From positions 21,298,501 to 21,362,500 of the forward strand of contig NC_084764.1 in assembly GCF_028858725.1 (NCBI RefSeq): a stretch of DNA of 64,000 nucleotides. Reading direction: 5' to 3'. The notes under the pieces are model-generated. The model was not told the DNA's origin and ran no database searches. It was given only the letters and a program-made list of their open reading frames with translations. The stretch comes from Colius striatus. Taxonomy: Eukaryota; Chordata; Aves; Coliiformes; Coliidae. The position numbers and the translations under genes are program-made. Shown in pieces: positions 12,601-24,300 of this stretch; the first letter of the stretch is position 1, and every line of letters begins with the position of its first letter.

Positions 12601-15600
12601 TGAATTCTTCTCCTTTCTTACCAAACAACAGATTTAGTGAAATGAAGGGAGAACTTAAAAGTTTAAAAAAGTTAAAAAATCCCAAAGCCATTCAGTCTTC
12701 CATAAAGTTCACACTCACACTACTGGGGCACTGAATTCTACTGTGCCAACTGAGAAACATGACATTCCCGTTACATTAGCCTCTGACTTCAAGCCTGCTA
12801 ACGCACACAATGCAGAGTATCTAATCTGTCATTTCTCTGGCACCTCCTTTAGCTTGTGAAGGAGCTTACTGTAAGTGCCAGGGATCTGGAAAATGGCAGC
12901 TTACCACAGGACTGGCCCTGTCTGTCACAACTGGATTATTTTAGCACCCTCTGCTCTGTTGCTCCTTTCTGACACTGAATCCAACATAGCAGCATGGAAC
13001 GACTGTACTGGGAGTGAATTCACAACCACCTCCATTTGAAAATAAGGCAGATGGCACCTAACTACAACTTCCAATTAAAATTATAAATTCAGGTGTTGAT
13101 TAATGCATCTGACTGTGGAAGACAGAACTGTCCAACTGTGTTTGGCAAAGACCTGTGTACAAACAAACCAACAAAAGTCCTGGAGCAGTAGGAGAGTAAC
13201 TGCCTGTACCTAAATAATTCTTAAGCTAAAACTGCAATCAAATATTTGAACTGAGCATGACTGCAGTTAGTCTGACATATCCCTGAGCACTGGCTTCCAA
13301 GCCATGGTTCCAAAAATAAAAGCAAAGAAACAAAACAAATTATGGGAAGTATTTGGGGCTGTTTAGTCTGGAAAAGAGGAGACTGAGAGGAGATCTTATT
13401 AACATTTACAAATATCTAAAGTGTGGGTGTCAGGAGGTTGGGACATCCCTTTTTTCTATAGTAGCTAGCAACAGGACAAGGGGTAATGGGATGAAGCTGG
13501 AACACAAAAAGTTCCACTTAAATATAAGAAAAAACTATTTCACCGTGAGAGTGACGGAGCCCTGGCACAGGCTGCCCAGAGGGGTTGTGGGGTCTCCTTC
13601 CTTGGAGGTCTTCAAGACCTGCCTGGACATGTTCCTATGCGACCTGATCTAGGTGAACCTGCTTCTGCAGGGGGGTTGGACTAGATGATCTCTGAAGGTC
13701 CCTTCCAACCCCTACTATTCTATGATTCTCGGATTCTATGAAGTCCAATGACAGAAGCCGAAAATACACTTAGGGAAATATTTTGGCCTGACTTAACCTG
13801 GTAAATGTATCTTTATTCTTCCCTTTTTCCATAACTTATTAACAAAACCTAACTTTTGTCAGTGTAATATGACTAGAAAAACAAAATCCCCGTGTTCCTA
13901 ACCCCTTACTTCTAAACTAATCAAACCAAAATATGCCCATTTTGAACTGTGGCCAGCACTGACAATTCAAAACACAAGGAAAAACTGAGAAAGTTTTTAG
14001 AAAATGAGACAGGAGTACATACTTACTCGTATTGAGAGGCTACAGGGGAAATGAACATTGAATATGGATGCTACTAGAGCTGAAAGTCACTCTTTGAAAT
14101 TCTCAGAAGCATATAGTCCACTTATATATAGCAATTAAGCAAGACATCGATGAAATATGTAAAACAACAGCTCTCATCTCACTGTTTAGAAATTAGTCAC
14201 AAAAGTAGAGCAACAGGTTTAGAGAGATAGCAGCAGATCATTTACTAATTGTAATTGCAGAGAATTGAGAATAAATGTAATACTGAAGTGCTCATCTGAG
14301 TCCAACTGAACTTAGGAGAAGCAAAATTAACTCACAGAGAATGAAGGAGAATCTCACCTTTTCAGGCTGATCAGCATATGCAGAAAGACCTGGCTTCACA
14401 GATTCAAAGATTTCCCCTTCCAGCTCTGGAAGGTTTTCTGCACAAACGAAACATTACGTGAAACAGTCAACAACATGAATCATCATCTTTAGTTTCAAAA
14501 AGGTTGTCTCTAACCCTTGTGAAGTGCCTATCTTTGATCTCTTCTTGCAAGCAACACCTATTCCCCTCCTTCACTTTAGGAACATATTTAACAGAGTGTT
14601 GCCCTTGAACCACTAAAGTTCCAAATAATTTATTAAGAGTATGTTGATATAATTAGAAGTAAGTCCATTTTGTATCTGTGAACTACAACGAGTTACAGCA
14701 CTGTAGTATGACTGATGCCCAATCTTATTAAAATTTCTTTCCCTTTTTGTCCCCAGGTTAATTGTGAAATAGTAATTCATATTAAGACACATACAATCAA
14801 CTCCTGATTATCCCTAGGTGATTCATCCAACTTGCAAACACAGAACAGCGCTGACTGGGAGCAAGCACATGTCTGCAAAGCCAAACAAACGTGATTATTG
14901 CTTCCAGAGTAGCTTGGGTCTAGAAGCTGGCACCGAGTATTGCATATTACAACTCCATTGCATGTTACAAGTCCATTGGAGCTGGACCTTGTACCCACTA
15001 GCCCTTCCAAACTATGTCTGAAATCACGTACGTAACCCGGTAGGTAACTATGCGTGGCCCTGAGGGCTTAATTAGCTGAGTTCCATCAACCAGCCTTCAA
15101 CCTTTGCAAATTTGCTGACTCACTGTAGCCAAGCTACACCCTCCTGAATCCTGGGGAGCGTGCAGCCAGCTCAGGTGCCTCTGCACCAGCTCAGTAGCAG
15201 ATATACTGGAGCGTGGTGCACCTGTGCACCGGAGTTCTCCTGGAAATGGCTCAAACTTTCAGTGCTTCTAACTCTGTAATTTACTGATTTTAATGTGGTA
15301 CAAAATGTGACATATACACAAAACTTAAGTATTTCTTAATAGAACTCAAGATAAGACACACCTTGACAAAAGCAGTGTAAACCTCTTTCCAGCTCAATCA
15401 GACTTTCCTCTGAACAGCTCCATGTCTGAAAATTTTTGGCAATTCAGAACTCTCCAGAATTAAACCTCTGAGTTTCAAAAGATCTGGAAAAAAACCCCAA
15501 CCCTAGTATTTTCACAGCAAAGTACCACCATGAATGGAAAATAATCATCTGCCAGAGGACCATTTGAAGGACTAACTGTGGAAATATTCAGTTTGTTTCC

Positions 15601-15902
15601 AAATGCTGTGTTGGGGGAAACCCCTCTTTTGGGAAGCTGAAACCCAAGTCAACATACTCCAGTGCACAGACTGATGGCGACATACCTGGGCTCTTCTGCA
15701 CAAAGGTGTAAATATGAATCCTTGTCCCAGTGCTTCCTGCGTCAAACATTATGCCATAAAACGTGTTGGCTTTGGCATTTATAGGGCACACGTTAGGTGG
15801 AATGAAATCCTGAAACCACATCTCTCTGTTTGAATGCGGAAGAACAAGGGACAAAGAGGAAAATGCCAGTGCTAGAAGGATGAGAGATCTGGAAGATACC
15901 AT
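638..15902 (-). CDS. ENTPD5: ENTPD5, ER nucleoside diphosphatase (3' end cut by window)
   Basis: ENTPD5 hydrolyses UDP and GDP in the ER lumen, which supports glycoprotein folding quality control. Coding exons in transcript order: 15902-15686, 14437-14358, 12046-11903, 11546-11471, 9900-9865, 9037-8949, 6390-6311, 4588-4527, 3150-3049, 1176-1036, 694-638. All are flanked by AG/GT and the phases join to 361 codons plus one base. The start at 15902 gives a hydrophobic signal peptide (about residues 1-22). Apyrase conserved regions are visible: DAGSTGTR (54-61), ATAGLRLL (129-136), SYEGILAW (170-177) and DLGGASTQ (199-206). NST at 232-234 matches a glycosylation site of the family. Human ENTPD5 has 428 residues, so about 65 C-terminal residues lie left of position 1; I looked for them in 1-637 and did not find them. 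No frameshift or internal stop is seen. Confidence 0.96.
1834..2827 (+). mobile_element. Solo LTR of an endogenous retrovirus (ERVL-like), 994 bp
   Basis: The block begins TGTTCTGGTTTAG and ends CTAAACCACGACA, so it has the TG...CA ends and short inverted termini of an LTR. It is flanked on both sides by the same 5 bp, CTGTA (1829-1833 and 2828-2832), a perfect target-site duplication; 5 bp fits ERVL or some ERV1 groups. A TATA-like TATTTA is at 1987-1992 and an ATTAAA poly(A) signal at 2664-2669, which sets plus orientation, antisense to ENTPD5. Base composition is GC- and CpG-rich, unlike the surrounding intron. No retroviral coding region accompanies it. It sits 221 bp downstream of the ENTPD5 exon 9 donor. 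The family name is not assigned. Confidence 0.85.
2474..2496. repeat. Perfect GC-rich palindrome inside the solo LTR
   Basis: Seven C then GAAC, one central C, then GTTC and seven G: 11-bp perfect arms with a 1-nt centre. It could form a hairpin in LTR RNA (between the TATA-like and poly(A) signals) or a cruciform in DNA. Function unknown. Confidence 0.8.
3900..4070. repeat. Imperfect repeats of 'agactggaaaggct' type
   Basis: The phrase 'agactgga' recurs with variants three times (about 3952, 3983 and 4011) together with 'ctcgaggtctg' and 'cttaaggcctg'. This looks like a decayed short tandem duplication in the ENTPD5 intron between exons 8 and 9. No wider family recognised. Confidence 0.35.
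5859..5932 (-). mobile_element. CR1 LINE 3'-end fragment (short, decayed)
   Basis: Contains the antisense form of the CR1 3' tail: 'gttggaagggacc', then 'agagatcatctag' and 'cccctgcagaagcagg'. About 75 bp, in the ENTPD5 intron between exons 7 and 8. The usual 8-bp ATTCTATG tail is worn away. Confidence 0.8.
5968..6090. repeat. AT-rich imperfect tandem duplication
   Basis: Two near copies of a ~27-bp unit containing 'atattggcatat' and 'ttacttactt' lie side by side, between TA-rich runs that include repeats of 'tcatatatatatt'. Low-complexity sequence in the ENTPD5 intron, next to the CR1 fragment. Confidence 0.6.
10585..10835 (-). mobile_element. Ancient, decayed CR1 LINE segment
   Basis: On the plus strand the order of recognisable CR1 antisense phrases is kept: a degenerate 'cctgaacacctt', then 'gttcagaactgaatg', 'ctcatcagt', 'atacagaagggttatta' and 'tatagccaaaaatg'. 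These correspond to the region upstream of the CR1 3' tail. Divergence is high. A 157-codon plus-strand ORF over it is not a gene. Edges are approximate. Confidence 0.55.
13345..13740 (+). mobile_element. CR1 LINE, 5'-truncated, with end of ORF2
   Basis: About 395 bp in sense orientation on the plus strand. It starts in the 'gtttagtctggaaaagagg' region and includes 'ctggcacaggctgcccagag' and 'ttggactagatgatctctg'. It ends in the 8-bp tail series ATTCTATG / ATTCTCGG / ATTCTATG typical of CR1. An open frame from 13353 to 13652 (99 codons) is the C-terminal remnant of the CR1 reverse-transcriptase ORF, not a host gene. Antisense to ENTPD5, in its intron between coding exons 2 and 3. Confidence 0.93.
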
Positions 15903-15960
15903 CTTGCCAGGACTCCTTGAGGTAGTCAAGCACGGATCAATCACAGAGCTGCAGTAGGTC
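15903..15960 (-). other. ENTPD5: ENTPD5 5' UTR part of first coding exon
   Basis: A run of pyrimidines followed by CTATAG ends at 15961, so the exon carrying the start codon begins at 15960 and has 58 bases of leader. The leader contains an in-frame-free TGA at 15939-15937 that would close a predicted upstream ORF started in the non-coding exon. Confidence 0.7.
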
Positions 15961-18900
15961 CTATAGAAAAAAAAAAAGCAGGAATGGAAATTACCAAGGG
16001 CCTTCTCCCTAAAAGGCTGGTAAAATACCAAAGTCAGTCTGTACACATATATTCTGCCCTTTAGATGCTTTCAAACACCTCATCCAAAAGAAGTGATTTA
16101 CCATATGTTATGCTACAACTACATCCAACTGATTTGTTCTTTCAGAGTAAAGGTTACTCCATTTCCCAAATGCAGAAGAGTTAAAGTAGCTTGCTTCCCA
16201 GTATTTGTAGTTTTGACTTTATTTAGGCAATTTTTGGGTCAACATTAGTCCCCAGAACCTCCCCAAAACCCAAATATCATCTGAAAAGAAGCATCACCAA
16301 AGGGGAGCTCAGAGCAGAACCATTTTACCCCCAACATTTACACACTTGAGATGCTGTGACAGAACACAAGTGTTATTCAGAGTCACAAACAAAGAGAATT
16401 TTATCTCAGGCTAAGAACAGCTGCCAGGAGAGATTACTGCATAGAGAGAACGAAGGCAGCACCTTCCTTCCACCAGCAACCTTGTCCCCAAGAAAAGCCT
16501 GTGCTGCACAAGAGGGATTGAACTGTAAAGTGCACCTGGGCTCTGCCTCTCTGTATTCTTTAGGCTTCCCTTTCTGTCTGCATTTTGTTTATTCAGCATT
16601 TTCTCCTGACACAGTTTTCATTGGCAGAATTACAGAAAACCCCAGCAAAATCCCACCACGCTCTCATACCTCAACCAGCTGCCCTGGACACGCCAGTTGC
16701 TTACACAGCTTCAATAAGCCAAAGCCCCACAGCTGTGTGACACAGTACTGGAAATCACGATACAGCTACACCTCCTTTATGTTAACACTTATCTCTTTGC
16801 ATTTTTTTCCCCAAGAAGAGCTAACAAAGACCAGGAGCACAGAAAGGACAGGGCTCATTTGGTGCAAAGGCAAAAGGGAGGAGAATATACAACTGTCATT
16901 GTCATTTGCATTTTAACAGCAGAAAAGAGCATGTGGTCAGATGCCCCACCATGTGCAGTGTGGCCTATGCTGATATACACCCAGAGCACTCAGCACACAG
17001 GAGGTGCCAACAGCTCCTTATCATTCTCCAGCACTTGGTAACACACTCCCTCTGCCCACAGCACTGAACATTCTACTTCACATGCCTGTCCATCTGCTTA
17101 GCTCCTCGTCCACTTCTAGCCCTTATATTTGATTTCTTTCAGCAATCTGCTTAGTCCCACTTGATATTGATTCTCTTGATATTTTTGTTCTCTCTATCCT
17201 GTACTTATTCATTCCCAACCCTAACCTCTCTCCTTCCCTTTCTATGTGAATCTGACATAGCCTCTACTTCCACACACCTTTCTGACACACCCAAAGAACT
17301 CATTTATCCTCCAGTAACTTTTATCCCAGATTTAGACCTTGTATAACTTTTATTACATCCATCCCTCATCTTTGTTCCCAGTTACAGCACAGTGAGATTA
17401 ATTTTTACCCATTCTCAGCAAATAATGTCACACTGGGTCATTCTTTGAGTGTCTCTAACACACTTGAGTGTTCAGCTGTGTCCAGGGCAAACAAAACATG
17501 CAGCCCACTGCAGACCGATCTTGACTGTCTTCAGTGACCTTTATTTGTATTCCCCTGCTTCTAGAAGACACAGATTGCTGTGGACAGCAGCACAAGCTCT
17601 TGATACACTCTGCCTTAGAAGCACACTCTGAGAAGAGGAAGAAGGGACTTGATGATTGCCCACCCTCTGTGACAGATCAGTTCCGACTCTTAATAGTTTC
17701 TAAAGCATTCACATTTTGTATCGAGATGAGTAAAAACTTAGTTCTAACCTGTAACAACTTAAAAGTCCTGTCCTGAAGAGAGTTCATGAAAAGCACTGAG
17801 CTATTCAGCAGCTTCACAGCTAAGATGCAGCTGGCATTACCCAATACCCATTCACCATAGCAAGGAAGTTCACTGAAAATCTGAGAAGCTGTGACTGTTT
17901 CAACAGAACATAACCTGCATGAGTGGGTACTACCTTCCAGCACACCAGAAGAGGTGGGGTTACTGAGTGAGGAATCTGCTTACTGAAGTAACACAAATAC
18001 AATCCAAGCATCTGCCTTAAGAACAAACTCCGGGTCCTATTACAAGCAGGACATGTGACACTTAAACAAGCCTCAATACCTTCAAAGATGAGCAACTGCC
18101 ACCATTAACACATACTTTTCTTGCCAGATCTACTAGTGGATGAACCTCAGCCTCCCATGAAACACTCCTTTGCTCAGCTTCTCTATCCCTTCTCAGACAT
18201 CCACCACCACTTCACACTCTTCATTCTCTACTTCTACTCTGACTTTGTCCCTTCCACCACTCCAAAGGACAACAATCCTGAACAACAACCCTGGGATTTT
18301 ATTTTTCTCCATCCTCATTAAGAATGAAAAAAGCACCCTGAGCCTCTTCAATAAGCAGTGAAGACCATGTAATCAAGCACACCAGCAAAAGTGTCCACAA
18401 GGAGCACAAAAATAGGTGAGGAGACACAAGAGAGGAGTATTGCCATTTCTGTTATGCTCTGCCAACGGAAAAGGAATTTGGCAAGACAGAATCAGAAGAA
18501 AGAAAGGAAGAAAAAATTTAGGGTAGATCTAGGGTAGAGATTAGTTAGTGAGAAAGAAAAATATTTCCAAAAGAGTTCCTCTCCAACAACTTAAAATCCT
18601 AGATGCTACCAGAATACAAAAGGATGGGTAACATGAACAACAAACAGAAAGGTGGTAACAGCAACATGGGCACAAGTTCATTAATATAACCAAACAGTTC
18701 AGCTATAAAGCACACAGATCACCATCAGCAGGCTCCAGTTACTGCCTTTAGAAGTGAGCAGTAACAACCAACATCAACAGTGGATAGGTTATATGCACAC
18801 ACCTGTCACAGGATGGAAGCAACAGCTCTCCCACGCCCGAAGTTCCTAATGAGAGCCACTTCGGAGCACTGTGACAACAGACACTGCGTCTGCCCTTGTG

Positions 18901-21119
18901 CACCGTTGCTTTAAGTTAGGAGGAGTGGACTACGCAGCTGGCAAACCCTGAGGTCATGGGTGCACACAAATTATCAGTTGAGTTGCTTTATTCAAATTTG
19001 AGCTTATCATTGCCCAACACAAGCAGGGAAACCTGCCCAGATAATTACATGGGATGAATTTAAAGAAGTTGAAAAGTTAAACACGTTAGTAAAACATTTA
19101 CACAAATGTTCCAGTTGATCTTGATAGCACTGGTCTGAGTCCAGTAACACCAGGTAGAACACTTATTTCCCAACACAGAGGAACACATGTAAATACCATC
19201 TGTATCACAGAAATTAAACTGAATTGAAGCACATCCTATATAAAGATCTGAGAGCTAGATAGACTGTATGATTGGAAAATACCAGGATGCTGTGTAGAGA
19301 CTGTCAAGACTGAAATGACATGAATAGGAAGAGAAAAAAGAGAAAGAAAGAAACAAAAACTCCAACAAATTCCACAAACAACCTCTCCTTAAACAAGAAG
19401 GGAGAAACCCATGCCAGAATAATAGTAAGAAATCTTAAGGCAGCAAACCACAACCTGTTCATTTTCATGACCAGAAAGTCTCACCCACATTTTTTTTAAT
19501 ATTTCTGACAAAAGAAAATGAGAATCCCAAAGCATGGCAACAGAGTTTCCTGCAAGGAGAAACCTGTCTGATCTGAACTGAAAGATAAGCAGCGTATCTG
19601 AGGTATACAAGAATTTCCTGTCTGTCCTAAACTGTGAAATATTTAGATACAAAGAACTATATTTGAAAATAATACAACATATAAATATTTAGGCAAATAT
19701 TTAAGTAAATTCCTTAATAATACATATTACAGAATTATGTAATTAAATCTATTTTGTTATTTATCGCTCAAGCTCACCAGAGATAATTCAGAATGGAAAG
19801 TCTATTTTCTGCACTAAAACAGTAACAAAATCTAGTTCCCAGATGAGCTGCTTAACATTCATGACTATACAAACATATTTTTACTCCCTCCCCCCCCACC
19901 AATGAAAAGTCATGATATCTTTTATGGACTTATTTCTTGGGTTGTTTTGACAAAAAATTTAAGCCTCTTTAAAGTACACAGTTTAAAAACCATGAGAGAA
20001 AGAATAACGGAATCACTGCCATAATTTCTACAAAGATAACAGCACAACATTCTTTGCACACAAACATACATTTTGGGTAAAAAAATCTGCATCTAGAGCT
20101 TCAAACACTAGAAACAAACCAGAACCAACTCATAAACATGTGTTATCAGCAGTTTTAATCTTTTTTCCTGTACCGAGGCTCCAGATAGACATTGTTTATT
20201 TATTCTCATTTCTAGCCAAGTGGGTTTCCAATTTCTGTATTTAATTAGCTCAAGGCAGCTTTCTAAGAGCCTGTGGCATTCTCCTCCTGCACTGTGCTGT
20301 CCCTTCACAGCTTTCCAACTGTGATCCTACCAGGGCTGTAAGCAACGTCAGTTATGGGACCACTTGGACCTCTCAGAAAACAGATTTTGGGTGCAGAGGG
20401 CTTTTGATTCAGTCTAAGCCTGGAGGACACTCCAGGGCAAATATCAGCATAATTCGGACAGTTTGCACACCCTGAAAGCCTTGACCTGAGCTCCTTCACC
20501 ACGAATAATCTGGATCCGGGCACCCTAATACCTCTTTCCCGAACCAAACTACTGTTAGGGCTGTAGCGGTTTTGGTTTTAAATGCCTGCACCTCAACGCC
20601 AAGGCATTCTTCCTTTCGCCACGTCAAACAGCTGCCATCAAAATCCTTACAGTGAATACGCCTGAAGATTGCTCCTAGCTTCGTTTTTGCTCCCCAAGCA
20701 AAAGTCTCTGCCGCCTCTCTCTGTGCCCCGCCAGCGCCAAGCACGGCCCCGGGGTCCCGTGCTCTCTTCCCGAAGCCGGTGCCGGTAACGCTAAGCATAA
20801 CCCCCAGTGGAAACACGTCTCTCTCTCATCGGCGACCCAGCTGCGTTCTACCAAGGCAGGGCGTCCTTCCGTCCGCCCCCGGACGCAGCGCCGCGGGCAG
20901 TAACGGAAACGCCTCGGACCTCTCGGCTTCCGAGGGTCTCACGCCGCTGTCCGACATCTCCCCGGGGCGGCTCCCTCCCCGCGCAGCGGACGCAGGCGCG
21001 GCCCGCGACGTTACCGCAGCCGCGGAGCGGCTCTCTGCCCGCTCTTGTGCGGCGGGACCCCGGGCAGGGGCGCGGCTTCCGTGGCACACCGCCCCCCGCC
21101 CCCGCCGCTGCGCACTCAC
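15961..21119 (-). other. ENTPD5 intron 1 (5.2 kb), no other gene seen
   Basis: Large 5' intron. I see only AT-rich unique-looking sequence, a short polypyrimidine tract near the acceptor and the GC-rich shoulder of the CpG island from about 20.7 kb. The ORFs here are short and have no recognisable similarity. No recent transposon, tRNA or pseudogene was recognised. Confidence 0.6.
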
Positions 21120-21200
21120 CGGCCGCCCGCGGCGCCGCCGCAGCCGCATCTCGCCGCCGCTGCCCCTCGCGTCGGCGCCGCCGCGTCACGGGCCCGTCGC
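21120..21200 (-). other. ENTPD5: Predicted non-coding first exon of ENTPD5
   Basis: On the minus strand a strong donor (CGGCCG|GTGAGTGC) sits at 21120/21119 inside the CpG island, in the right place to splice to the acceptor at 15960 over a 5.2 kb intron. The upstream limit (transcription start) cannot be read from sequence; 21200 is a placeholder. An ATG at 21149-21147 lies in this exon if transcription starts above it. Alternative first exons are possible. Confidence 0.5.
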
Positions 21201-21232
21201 GGCAGTTGCGCGTGGCGGGAGGGCGCCGTCCG

Positions 21233-21246
21233 GTTTCCACGGGAAC
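21233..21246. promoter_or_regulatory. Candidate RFX X-box upstream of BBOF1
   Basis: GTTTCCACGGGAAC agrees with the X-box pattern RYYNYYATRRNRAC at 13 of 14 positions (C instead of T at position 8). It lies 100 bp upstream of the BBOF1 ATG. RFX factors drive ciliary genes in animals and BBOF1 is a basal-body gene, so place and target fit. Binding is inferred. Confidence 0.55.
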
Positions 21247-21345
21247 GGGCCGCCGCGCGCCGCCCGGTTCGTGCAGGGCGGGTGGGACGGGCCTGGCCTC
21301 CGTCGTAACGGGCGCGACGCGCTGCCGTGAGACGCCGCAGCGGTC

Positions 21346-24300
21346 ATGGCGGGCGGGCGTCAGTCGCTGTGCCTCAGCGGCTCCTCCCGCTCCCCCAGGC
21401 CAGCGGTGCCTAAGCAGAAGCGGGACGAGGTCGACGCGGCGCTACAGGGCGCTCGGCTGGCGGCGACCGAGGCGTCCCGGGCCGGGCACCGCGAAGCCAC
21501 CCGCCGTCTGGCCGGGAGCAACGCGGAGCTGCTGTGGCGGCGGCAGGGCGCGGAGAAGGAGGCGGCGGCCCTGACGAAGCAGGGTCAAGAGAAGACGGCG
21601 GAGGTGCGCTCGCAGCGGGGCAGGTCCCTCTGCCCCCGCGGCCTCCCGATGCACTTCCCCTGACCGCAGGTGCTGCCCCCGGCCTGGGTTTCGGTGCCTG
21701 CGGCCAAAGATGAACGCAGCTGGGACGGCGGTACCTCCCCGCAGCCGAGGCCGGGGCTGCAGCGCGCTCTCGCGGCGGGGAGGCTCTTGGGCCCGCTGCG
21801 CGCCCCGCGCCCGCACTGCCAGGCGGTTGCTCCGTCACACCGGGGTAGGGCCTGCGCCTTTGAGCCCCTTCCATAGAAAGAATACACAGGAACGAATTCA
21901 GGGGAGAGGCACTGAAATTGTCGAGGGCTTCAGCACACGATGTACAAATATGAGGCCGAGGCTTTTTTTCGCCTCGAAAAATGAGGAAGCTGAGGGAGAA
22001 TCCGCTGTTTAGCTGCCTGGAGGAGGTTTCTGAGAAATAAATGCAGAACACAATGAAAAAAAAAGAAAGTCCTGCGTGGTACTTTACATTTCATAGAATC
22101 ATAGAATGGTAGGGGTTGGAAGGGACCTTTAGAGATCATCTAGTCCAATCCTCCTGCAGAAGCAGATTCACCTAGATCAGGTCTCACAGGAACGCATCCA
22201 GGCATTTCTTGAAGACCTCCGAGGAAGGAGACTCCACACCCTCCCCGGGCAGCCTGTGCCAGGGCTCCCTCACCTGAACAGTGAAATAGTTTTTTCTTAT
22301 GTTTAAATGGAACTTTTTGTGTTCCAGCTTCATCCCTGTACTCTTCTAAATTCAAGTACCAAGCAAAATTCTTTTTCAATTAGAAAAACAAACTGAAAAC
22401 AAAAATTAAAATGCAATTATTTTAACGTACTATTTATGGAATAAGAAGATACAGAGGTCTGATCCCAGGGCACCAGGTGAGGTGAAACAGTAGGAGCAGA
22501 CATCCCACTGTTTTCTTTCAGCCTATCCGGTATAGAAGATCTTCAGACCGTTTTCCAGTTGCTTGTTTTTCTCTCTGTATCTGTCTTTGTTTTTTCCTCT
22601 TTCTATAAACTGCTTATCTAACACTGCACCACTGTCCAAAATAGTACAGAAGAAAACCCTCTGTCCACATAGTTTTAATTCTTCATTAGAGTCACAGATA
22701 TGTTTCTATATAACATTGAGGGCTTTTTATAGTTTAAGCTGACATTATTTCCATGCTTAACCCAAATCAAACAGTTCTAAACATTATTTCATTGACCTCA
22801 ACATTACAAAAGAGGGGCCTTTCCCCTCTTTCTGTGTCTTCTCATACTAAAATTTGAAAAACACATGAAGGATAGGGGTTTTTTAACCCTCACACTTATT
22901 GTTTCTTGATTTATTTTTTCACAGATTGAGAAACTGAAACAGGACCTGGTTGATTTGAAACAGCAATTTCAAGAAGAGAAGAAGCAGCTGGTGAATGAAC
23001 TTTTCTCTTTGTCCTCAGAACAGTGAGGTCTCCTGAGCAAGCTCAAAAGTAGTTCTGGTTTTAGTATGAGGAGCAAGCTAGGGCACTTAACTGCCAGAAC
23101 AGGGAGAGATCACTCACCTGTTACCATCATGAGCAAAACAGACTCAACTCAGGGTCATTAATTTCATTTGTTAACAATCAGATAAGAGTAGGATAATGAG
23201 AAAGAAAGTCTTAAAACTTCTTCCCCTTTACCCTTACCCTCCTCCCAGGCTCAGCTCCTGATTTCTGTACGTCTCTCCCCTGAGTGGTGCAGAGGGACTG
23301 GGAATGGGGGTTGCGGGTCAGTTCATCACACATTGCTTCTGCTGCTCATTCCTCCTTACACTCCTGAGGTGCTCCCATGTGAGGTCCCTCACAGAGGAGA
23401 CAATCCTTCACCAAATTCTCCAACATGGTTCCTTCCCACAGTCTGCGGTTCTTCACAAACTGCTCTGATGTGGGTCCTTTACACAGGGTGTAGTCTTTCA
23501 GGGACAGACTGCTGAGTGTGGGTCCCCTATGGAGTCACAAGTCCTGTCAGCAAAGCTCCTCTGGCCCTGACCTCCTCTACATGTTCACAGGTCGTGCCAG
23601 GAGCCTGCTCCAGCATGGGCTTCCCACGGGTTCACAGCATCCGCCTGCTCAACCATGGACCATCATGGGCTGCAGAGTGACAGCCTGCCTCACCATGGTC
23701 TCCACCACAGGCTTCAGGGGAATCTCTGCTCTGGCACTTGAAGCAGCTCCTCCCCTCCTTCACTGACCTTGGTGTCTGCTGGGTTGTTTCACTCACATAT
23801 TCTCTTCATGACTCACTTCAGCTGCAGTTACACAGTTGTGCAACTTTCCCCCCTTAAATCTGTTATCCCAGAGGTGCTACCACTATTGCCGATGGGCTCA
23901 GTCTTGGCCAGTGGTGGGTTCATCTTGGAACCGGCTGGCTTTGTCTCTATCAGACAGGGTAAGCTTCTCTCAGAAGCCACTCCTGTAGGGCCATTGCCAC
24001 TAAAACCTTGCCATGCAAAACCAATGCAATGATAGTATGGATATTGTTTTAAACTTAGCATTCTAGACTTGTTATTTCACTGGAGAGTAGCTTCTGTTGA
24101 GGTTGCAGAATTTCTTCTAATGATGAATTCCTTGTGTTTTTTAAAACACTGCAGCTCAGTTGAATTTCAGCCGTTTAGTTCTGTGTGTTCTGTGGTTTTT
24201 GTTACATTTGATTAGTTTCTCTTGTTTTGCTTTTCTCTTATTTGCAGGCAAGTTGTTACACAAAACAAGTGCAAGAACTGGAAAAGAAATTTCAGAAAGA

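Larger units (their letters stand above)
20780..21720. promoter_or_regulatory. CpG island, shared ENTPD5/BBOF1 promoter region
   Basis: Abrupt change from AT-rich intron to very GC- and CpG-dense sequence covering the predicted ENTPD5 first exon (minus) and BBOF1 exon 1 (plus). The two starts face away from each other and lie within about 200 bp, a head-to-head pair. No TATA box was seen between them. Several long open frames on both strands here come from the base composition. Confidence 0.85.

Noticed and set aside
13353-13652. 99-codon frame as a host exon
   Set aside because: It is the C-terminal end of CR1 ORF2 and is followed directly by the CR1 tail octamers.
20807-21574. 255-codon plus-strand frame and its minus-strand counterparts
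   Set aside because: Overlaps BBOF1 exon 1 in another frame; Arg/Pro/Ala-rich translation typical of a CpG island.
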